Source: DAONBD01 sp964525485 (GTDB taxonomy: Bacteria; Patescibacteriota; Gracilibacteria; UBA1369; LOWO2-01-FULL-3). From it: a stretch of DNA of 19,594 nucleotides. The stretch spans positions 1 through 19,594 of the forward strand of contig CAZGHH010000019.1 in NCBI GenBank assembly GCA_964525485.1, in the 5' to 3' direction. The position numbers and the translations under genes are program-made. Below the pieces are notes generated by a model, which saw nothing but the letters and a program-made list of their open reading frames with translations, did no database searches and had not been told where the DNA came from. Every line of letters starts with the position of its first letter. Position 1 is the first letter of the stretch. Shown here piece by piece: positions 14,428 to 19,594 of the stretch.

Positions 14428-15462
14428 ATGTCTAATATTGTAAAATTTTCAAAAGAGAACAATCCACATGTTCGTGTGTTAACCGGAGGTTATACTATTT
14501 CTAATTTAGCTGAGCTTTTATCTAAAGCTGATGCAAATGGTTTTGGTATTCCGGCTTGTAATTGCAGAAGTAAATTTATTGTTAATGCTATTCTTGAAGC
14601 TGCATGGGCCGAGAAGTCTCCCGTGATTTTGGAAGTCGCCGAAAGCGAAATTTCATACTGCAATATGCCACCATCTCGTTTGAGTGATTTGGCGCATGAA
14701 ACGATCGAAAGGATGATTGCAAAATACGGCTACAGTGTTCCTGTTTGTTTACATCATGATCATATTCAAAAAGATGTCGATGGCTGTGTGAAAAATACTA
14801 TTGAAGCTGGATTCTCCTCTCTTGAAATTGATCTTTCAAAGAAGCCTTTGGAAGAAAATGCTGCGAAGTGTAAAGAAGTTGCCGATATCGTTCATCCGCT
14901 TGGAATTTCTTTGGAAGTTGAAGACGGAGAGATTGGAAATGCTGATGCCTTGGCTGATCCTGAGGTAGAGAAAAATATCCAAAATTACTATTCTAAAGTT
15001 GAAGATTGTAAAAAATTGAGTGAAATTGTTGGTCCTGATGCTATAGCGTTTTTTGTTGGTAATGGACATGGGAATTATTTGAAAGAGCCTATTATTGGTT
15101 ATGATAGGATTCGGGAGATTTGCGATGAAGTGAGACCTCTCGGAGTTTATGGAGTAATGCATGGCGGAAGTGGTTTGCTCCCTGAGAATTTTCGTGATTG
15201 TGTGAAATCAGGTGCTCGTAAATTTAATTATGCTACGGCTTTAAGTGATATTTGGTTCAGATATTTCCCGGAGGAATTACTGAGTAGAATGAAGGCGAAG
15301 GCTGATGAATTAGGAAGGCCTTTGAGGAAGGTTTTGAATTTATTTGAAGACGAATGGAGCCAGATTGATTTTTCGGAAGCCGAAGCCGCAATCGCAGATC
15401 ATTTAAAGATGATGATGAGAGAGGCGTTCCTTTGTGCCGGAAAGTCTGATTTGTATAAATAA
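14428..15462 (+). CDS. fba: Class II (zinc) fructose-bisphosphate aldolase
   Basis: The enzyme cleaves fructose-1,6-bisphosphate to dihydroxyacetone phosphate and glyceraldehyde-3-phosphate, using zinc. At 344 residues it is of family length. The catalytic aspartate and first zinc histidine are in VCLHHDH, equivalent to the family's LHxDH. A glutamate-rich strand follows (ISLEVEDGEIGN), then the second zinc histidine in VGNGHGNY, the third in VMHGGSG, and the phosphate-binding FNYATALSDIW. The sequence departs from E. coli FbaA at several motifs, so a related class II aldolase such as a tagatose-bisphosphate enzyme cannot be excluded; glycolytic aldolase is the simplest reading with gap nearby. 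It seems monocistronic, and its leader has no Shine-Dalgarno motif. Confidence 0.88.
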   Translation: MSNIVKFSKENNPHVRVLTGGYTISNLAELLSKADANGFGIPACNCRSKFIVNAILEAAWAEKSPVILEVAESEISYCNMPPSRLSDLAHETIERMIAKYGYSVPVCLHHDHIQKDVDGCVKNTIEAGFSSLEIDLSKKPLEENAAKCKEVADIVHPLGISLEVEDGEIGNADALADPEVEKNIQNYYSKVEDCKKLSEIVGPDAIAFFVGNGHGNYLKEPIIGYDRIREICDEVRPLGVYGVMHGGSGLLPENFRDCVKSGARKFNYATALSDIWFRYFPEELLSRMKAKADELGRPLRKVLNLFEDEWSQIDFSEAEAAIADHLKMMMREAFLCAGKSDLYK

Positions 15463-15476
15463 TTTCGAATTCGATT

Positions 15477-15497
15477 GATATGTTTCTGTAACATATC
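15477..15497 (+). promoter_or_regulatory. Perfect 8-bp inverted repeat between fba and the sigma-factor gene
   Basis: GATATGTT (15477-15484) and AACATATC (15490-15497) flank TCTGT. The tail (TTTACTCTT) is poor for a terminator and the stem is AT-rich, so an operator for the sigma-factor gene, 48 bp downstream, is at least as likely as an fba terminator. TATAGT at 15516-15521 is a possible -10 without a matching -35. Confidence 0.55.
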
Positions 15498-15544
15498 TTT
15501 ACTCTTCAGCGTTTTTATAGTAGATTTCCCTCTACGGGGCGCTT

Positions 15545-16228
15545 ATGAAATTAACAAAGTATTTAAATATTGGAGGGAAGATTTCGACTGACTCTGTTTC
15601 TGATCAGAAAGTTTCTTCTAAAAATGTGCGCAAGGTTCATAAAGATATGGTTGATAGTGAGCCTTTTTCTCTTACGAATGATGAAATAGAAGAGCTTGTA
15701 TTAAAAGCTAAAAACGGTGACGTTGATGCTTTTGGAGGTGTTTACGATCGCTATGTCGATCAGATTTATAAATATGTTTATTTTCGCGTTCCGGCTGGGG
15801 AAGCTGAAGACATCACCGAAACTGTTTTTATGAAGGCCTGGGAAAAAATTTACCAATACAAACCAAAGAAAAAAGGTTTTGGAGCGTGGCTTTTTCGAAT
15901 CGCTCACAATTTGATAGTTGATTCCTACAGAAGTGCAAAAGATAGAGATATTTCTGAGCTGGATGAAAATATCCCAGAATACAGGCGCGAACACAATCCT
16001 GTAAAAATGACCGAAGATGTTTTCCATTCAGAAGTCTTAAGAAAAGCATTGTCCAAAATACATAAAAATTACAGACAAATTATTGTTTTGAAGTTTATTA
16101 ACGAGCTTTCCAATGAGGAAATCGCGCAAGTTTTGGGTAAAAGAGAAGGAAGTGTGAGAATTCTACAATTTAGAGCTTTAAAAGAACTAAGAGTTCAACT
16201 CGAAGAATTTGGAGTTGATTTACTGTAA
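15545..16228 (+). CDS. ECF-type RNA polymerase sigma factor
   Basis: A 227-residue two-domain sigma factor of the extracytoplasmic-function type, which directs RNA polymerase to a small set of promoters. Sigma region 2 lies at about 50-130: it starts ELVLKAKNGDVDAFGGVYDRY, includes the core-binding DITETVFMKAWEKI, and ends GAWLFRIAHNLIVDSYR. Region 4 is at about 165-220: LSKIHKNYRQIIVLKFINELSNEEIAQVLGKREGSVRILQFRALKELR, a clear helix-turn-helix. Regions 1 and 3 are absent. The first 45 residues are an extra basic, serine-rich stretch; Met35 is an alternative start. The gene for a membrane FecR/DUF5667 protein follows after 48 nt with no terminator between, so the two should be one operon, with that protein as the likely controller. 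A palindrome precedes the gene. Confidence 0.92.
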   Translation: MKLTKYLNIGGKISTDSVSDQKVSSKNVRKVHKDMVDSEPFSLTNDEIEELVLKAKNGDVDAFGGVYDRYVDQIYKYVYFRVPAGEAEDITETVFMKAWEKIYQYKPKKKGFGAWLFRIAHNLIVDSYRSAKDRDISELDENIPEYRREHNPVKMTEDVFHSEVLRKALSKIHKNYRQIIVLKFINELSNEEIAQVLGKREGSVRILQFRALKELRVQLEEFGVDLL

Positions 16229-16276
16229 CATTTACTGAGAATTTTCGTTTACATAATCAGAAAAAGCAATCTTATT

Positions 16277-18112
16277 ATGACAGATGATATTGAAAAATTA
16301 GAGAAATTTTTGAGAGGGGTGAAAAGCCCTGTTTTGTCGAGTGATTCCAGGGCGCGAATTAAGAGTTCTCTGGTTAAATCAATCTCTCAAGATGAAAAAG
16401 TGATCGATTATGTGAGGGCTTCCGCCGAAAATGTTTCCATCTCAAATTTGCAAAAAGTTGTGCTGAAAGAAAGACTTATGTCTTGTATTGCTTCCGGAAG
16501 GTCTTTTGTATGGGGGCAGTTGTTCTCTTATGGAAGAAGGCTTGTTGGAGCTGTGACTTTGGGAGTTTTTGTTTTTGGCGTAGTTGGATTTAGCGTTGTA
16601 AATGTAAAAATTGCTTCGGCTGATGCATTTACTTATGTAGAAGATGTTAATGGAGATGCCGTGGTCTATAGAGGTGATAAAATTTTGGGTGTTCGTCAGA
16701 ATATGGTTTTGGAGAAGGGCGATAAGGTTGTTACAGAGAGTGATTCTTCGCTGAGTATTAAATTCTTTAATAGAAGTGTTGCCAGACTAGGAGAGGGGAC
16801 TAGTGTTATTTTGGATGGACTGGGAATGGACGCAGGTGTTTCCGCACGGGATGTTCTTATAGATATTGAGGATGGAGTGGTTTGGTCGAGAGTTTTGAAT
16901 TTAATTAACGGAGATTCTTCTTTTACTGTTAAAGCTGGGGATATTCATGCTTCAGCTAAAAAAGCGGCATTTAATGTTTCAAACGATCAAAATGAAGTTA
17001 AGGTCGAGGTTTATAGTAGTGTTGTTAATGTAACTACTTCTAATAAATCTGATAAAAAAATTAAAACCGGACAAGCGGCTATAGTTCAAAAATCTTCTGA
17101 AAAAGAAGAAATCGTGAATGTTGTTTCCGATCCAAAAGATGATTCTTGGGTTGAGAAGAATTTGAATCAAGACAAAGTTCATATTGCAAAAGTTGAGGAA
17201 GAGACCGCGAAAAGTTTAAAAAACTCTGTAGGTGTTTTGCCTGAAAATCCTTTGTATCCATTCAAAGATCTGAAAACCGGTGTTATTAAACTTTTCACTT
17301 TTGACGATGTCTCAAATAAAAAAGTTGATCTTGAGAGCACTGAAATGAAATTCATAGAAGGCGCAGTTATGTTAAAAGACGGAAAACTTTCCGCAGAGGA
17401 TGCTGAAAAAGTTTTTGAATCCTATGTTTCAAAAATTGAAGAATTCAATGGAATGATAAAGGCCGTAAGAGATAGCGGAGATGTCGCTTATGCTGATGAA
17501 TTGGATGCGTATTTGAAGAAGATGATTAAGGATAGACAAAACGATTTGAATTCTGTTTTACCTGATTCTCCGATGTATGTTGCTAAACAATATGTGTTTC
17601 AGGCTGAGTTAGCCGCAGCTTCAACTGATGCTGAAAAGACCGTTGCTAAACAATCTCAGGCTTCTCAAAAGTTGTCTGAGGCTCAGGATTTGGTTGAGTC
17701 TGGTGACAAAGAAATGGCCGCTCAGGCGATAGGTAATTATGCAAAAACTGTTTCTGAAGTCAAAGAAGAAGTTGCTTTATTGCCCGATGAAGTCAAATCA
17801 GAGACGGCTTCTGTCGTGGTGAATGCGATTAAAGATGACAAAGAAGTGTTATCGTCAATCCAAGAAACTTCCCAAATTTCCGGTGATCTTGCTGATGTGG
17901 ATGTTGTTGCTGTTCAGGTTGAAAAACTTGTCGTTGAGCCTATGGCAAATAATCTTGAGGCCGAACTTTCTTCCGGTTCCTCTTTAGGTTCTTCTGGTAC
18001 AAATCTCACTATCATAAAACCAACTCAAAGAGATGGTGAGTATGGAGTTCCAGTTGTTGGAACGGGTTTATCTGAAAAGCCTTTGGATCCGTTGTTAGAT
18101 CTTAATAGGTAG
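16277..18112 (+). CDS. Membrane protein with FecR domain and two DUF5667-like repeats, putative anti-sigma factor
   Basis: A 611-residue single-pass protein. Residues 1-87 are cytoplasmic and hold two similar helices, RARIKSSLVKSI (25-36) and KVVLKERLMSCI (60-71), of the kind seen at the start of DUF5667 anti-sigma-like proteins; there is no zinc HxxxCxxC motif. One membrane helix spans about 88-110. Outside follows a FecR-like beta domain (about 120-280: GDKVVTESDSSLSIKF, ARLGEGTSV, FTVKAGDIHASA), then two DUF5667-like helical units, beginning LPENPLYPFKDLK at 321 and LPDSPMYVAKQYV at 428. The tail (565-611) is Ser/Gly-rich. FecR-type proteins transmit external signals to ECF sigma factors, which the adjacent gene supplies. 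That role is inferred; the ligand is unknown. The 3' end overlaps convergent mraY by 11 bp. Confidence 0.8.
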   Translation: MTDDIEKLEKFLRGVKSPVLSSDSRARIKSSLVKSISQDEKVIDYVRASAENVSISNLQKVVLKERLMSCIASGRSFVWGQLFSYGRRLVGAVTLGVFVFGVVGFSVVNVKIASADAFTYVEDVNGDAVVYRGDKILGVRQNMVLEKGDKVVTESDSSLSIKFFNRSVARLGEGTSVILDGLGMDAGVSARDVLIDIEDGVVWSRVLNLINGDSSFTVKAGDIHASAKKAAFNVSNDQNEVKVEVYSSVVNVTTSNKSDKKIKTGQAAIVQKSSEKEEIVNVVSDPKDDSWVEKNLNQDKVHIAKVEEETAKSLKNSVGVLPENPLYPFKDLKTGVIKLFTFDDVSNKKVDLESTEMKFIEGAVMLKDGKLSAEDAEKVFESYVSKIEEFNGMIKAVRDSGDVAYADELDAYLKKMIKDRQNDLNSVLPDSPMYVAKQYVFQAELAAASTDAEKTVAKQSQASQKLSEAQDLVESGDKEMAAQAIGNYAKTVSEVKEEVALLPDEVKSETASVVVNAIKDDKEVLSSIQETSQISGDLADVDVVAVQVEKLVVEPMANNLEAELSSGSSLGSSGTNLTIIKPTQRDGEYGVPVVGTGLSEKPLDPLLDLNR

Positions 18113-19145
18113 AAATACTTAGAATGACTCCCAGTACTGTAGTGAAAGCCCCTATAATCCAGAATCTCATTACAACTTTTGTTTCCGGCCATCCTTTTGC
18201 TTCATAGTGATGGTGTATTGGAGCTATTTTGAATACTTTCTTTTTGAATAACTTTTTTGAAGTGAGTTGAATTATTACGGAAAGCGTCTCTATTACAAAA
18301 ACAAACCCTATTATTGGAAGAACTATCACTTGGTCTGTTAACATCGCTATAACGCCGAGTAATGCTCCCAGGCTTAACGCTCCTGTGTCTCCCATGTAAA
18401 AAAGAGCCGGTGGTATATTAAACCAAAGGAAAGCTATAAGAGATCCCGATACGACTCCGCAAAATGCCGATAATATCAACATCCCGTGTAGGTATGCTAT
18501 TACACCGAATCCACCGAATGCTAAAATTAAAAGTCCGCTGGCGAGTCCATCGAGTCCATCTGTAAAATTTACAGAATTTGCTGTGGCGAGAATTATAAAA
18601 ATAAATAACGGGATGTATAACCATCCTATTTCTACGGATCCAATTAAAGGGATTGAAATGGAGTCGAAGCCTAGCTTGAAATAAAACCAGTACGCTCCCA
18701 TGCCTGCAAAGACTGTAAGCCAAAATAGTTTGAATTTTGCGCTTAAACCTTTTGTTTTGCCTATATTTTTGACGTTCAAATAGTCGTCGATCGCTCCTAA
18801 AAGACCGATTGTTATCATTGTAAATATCGGGATCCATGTTTCTTTTCTATTTAGAAGTGATCGGTCGAAAACTCCGATTGCGGATAGTGCTCTGGATATC
18901 ATTACAACCAATAACGAAACTCCCCATATTAAAATTCCGCCCATTGTCGGGGTGCCTTGTTTTTTTGAATGTAGTGCTGAAAACATGGAAGATTTCTCTC
19001 CTGATAAAGCTACTTCTCTTATTTGTTTTCCGAGCTTGTGTCTGATTAAAAATCTCGTGAAAGAGGGGATGAGTATTAGCGATAAAGTAAATGCCAGAAG
19101 TGTTGATCCTAGTATTAGAAGTAGGTCTTTTGTTGTATCGTGCAT
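18102..19145 (-). CDS. mraY: Phospho-N-acetylmuramoyl-pentapeptide-transferase MraY
   Basis: MraY transfers phospho-MurNAc-pentapeptide from UDP to undecaprenyl phosphate, making lipid I at the membrane, the first membrane step of peptidoglycan synthesis. The 347 residues fit the usual ten-helix protein. Signatures are TPTMGG at 65-70, the catalytic pair Asp120-Asp121 in AIDDYLN, NSVNFTDGLDGLASG at 190-204, PALFYMGDTGALSLG at 246-260, and the HHHYEAKGWPE loop starting at 311. In most bacteria mraY lies inside the dcw cluster after murF; here it is 4 kb from rsmH-ftsL, on the other strand, and follows a D,D-carboxypeptidase gene by 22 bp, probably as one transcript. No Shine-Dalgarno motif precedes the ATG. 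Confidence 0.98.
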   Translation of the reverse strand: MHDTTKDLLLILGSTLLAFTLSLILIPSFTRFLIRHKLGKQIREVALSGEKSSMFSALHSKKQGTPTMGGILIWGVSLLVVMISRALSAIGVFDRSLLNRKETWIPIFTMITIGLLGAIDDYLNVKNIGKTKGLSAKFKLFWLTVFAGMGAYWFYFKLGFDSISIPLIGSVEIGWLYIPLFIFIILATANSVNFTDGLDGLASGLLILAFGGFGVIAYLHGMLILSAFCGVVSGSLIAFLWFNIPPALFYMGDTGALSLGALLGVIAMLTDQVIVLPIIGFVFVIETLSVIIQLTSKKLFKKKVFKIAPIHHHYEAKGWPETKVVMRFWIIGAFTTVLGVILSISTY

Positions 19146-19167
19146 AAAATTTTGTAGTGGTTGATTT

Positions 19168-19594
19168 TTACCAAGTATATGCTCTAAATGTCCAGTCTAT
19201 CAAGACTTTGCTTTCAGTGAATCTTGCAGGGCTTCCTAGTACTACGGTTATTATTTCGTTGTTGTTGTCGTTACTTGCTATTGCGGCGAGGCATTGTCCG
19301 GCTTGGTCTGTTGTGCCTGTTTTTAGACCTTTAATTTTGAGATAACTATCCAGTAAATTGTTTGTGCTTTTTAATTTGTGAACGGTTTTTTCGTCGGTTG
19401 ATTTGACCTCCATTTCTTTTATTATTGCGACTTTCTGGATGAAATCTTTTTGATATACGTATCTAGCCAGATTTGCCATATCGTATGCGGAAGAATAGTT
19501 GTGCCTGTGATCTAGGCCTATCGGGTTTTGGAAATGAGTTTCTTTTAAATTTAATTCTTCAGCTTTTTTATTCATTTTTTCAACAAATTTTTCT
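19168..19594 (-). CDS. D-alanyl-D-alanine carboxypeptidase, peptidase S11 (N-terminal part outside the window)
   Basis: The visible 141 codons are the C-terminal part of a DacA/DacF-type enzyme, which removes the terminal D-alanine from peptidoglycan side chains outside the membrane. The frame is open to the window edge (EKFVEKMNKKAEEL...), and Met at 19573-19575 is internal. FQNPIGLDHRHNYSSAYDMANLARY is typical of the family, and KTGTTDQAGQCLAA contains the third active-site motif (KTG). The SxxK and SxN motifs must lie beyond the edge. The protein stops soon after the catalytic domain (DWTFRAYTW), so the C-terminal beta domain and amphipathic membrane anchor of E. coli DacA are missing. It precedes mraY by 22 bp and probably shares its transcript. 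Confidence 0.93.
   Translation of the reverse strand, partial: EKFVEKMNKKAEELNLKETHFQNPIGLDHRHNYSSAYDMANLARYVYQKDFIQKVAIIKEMEVKSTDEKTVHKLKSTNNLLDSYLKIKGLKTGTTDQAGQCLAAIASNDNNNEIITVVLGSPARFTESKVLIDWTFRAYTW

Noticed and set aside
1..19594. TGA recoded as glycine
   Set aside because: All genes are full length with ordinary GGN glycine codons and no in-frame TGA, so no recoding is visible here.

Overview
The window is a stretch of chromosome from an AT-rich bacterium (about 40% G+C by eye), packed with housekeeping genes on both strands. Several traits suggest a Patescibacteria/CPR-type lineage: a shortened HrcA, a lysine-rich N-terminal tail on RpoB, an rsmH-ftsL remnant of the division and cell-wall (dcw) cluster, an ECF sigma factor next to a FecR/DUF5667 membrane protein, almost no Shine-Dalgarno sequences, and no TGA stop codon among the 17 visible gene ends. 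The phylum is an inference; no rRNA gene is present to confirm it. No mobile element, CRISPR array, tRNA or rRNA was seen.

Layout. 1-3500 (-): rpoB without its C-terminus. 3695-4483 (+): a GNAT-fold protein with its own promoter, convergent with serS (4491-5741, -). 5854-6183 (-): a small unknown protein with an internal duplication. 6373-10306 (-): the heat-shock block hrcA-grpE-(GNAT)-dnaK, with a CIRCE operator before hrcA and a perfect one before dnaK. 10431-10799 (+): a small cysteine-rich unknown protein, divergent from hrcA. 10835-11842 (-): gap, divergent from tsaC (11922-12542, +) across overlapping promoters. 12858-14288 (+): rsmH and an ftsL-like gene. 14428-15462 (+): class II fructose-bisphosphate aldolase. 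15545-18112 (+): ECF sigma factor followed by a FecR/DUF5667 membrane protein. 18102->19594 (-): mraY and the C-terminal part of a D,D-carboxypeptidase.

How the genes work together. RpoB, SerS, TsaC and RsmH serve transcription and translation. DnaK and GrpE form a chaperone system that HrcA should repress through CIRCE; dnaJ is not in the window. Gap and Fba are glycolytic enzymes. FtsL, MraY and the D,D-carboxypeptidase serve division and peptidoglycan synthesis, so the cell should have a murein wall. The sigma factor and the membrane protein look like a regulator and its membrane-bound partner, and are the least understood unit here.

Regulation is unusually legible. Good -35/-10 pairs are seen before rpoB, the first GNAT gene, dnaK, hrcA, the 122-residue gene, gap and tsaC. 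Two divergent pairs have abutting or overlapping promoters. All calls come from reading the sequence by eye, without database search.
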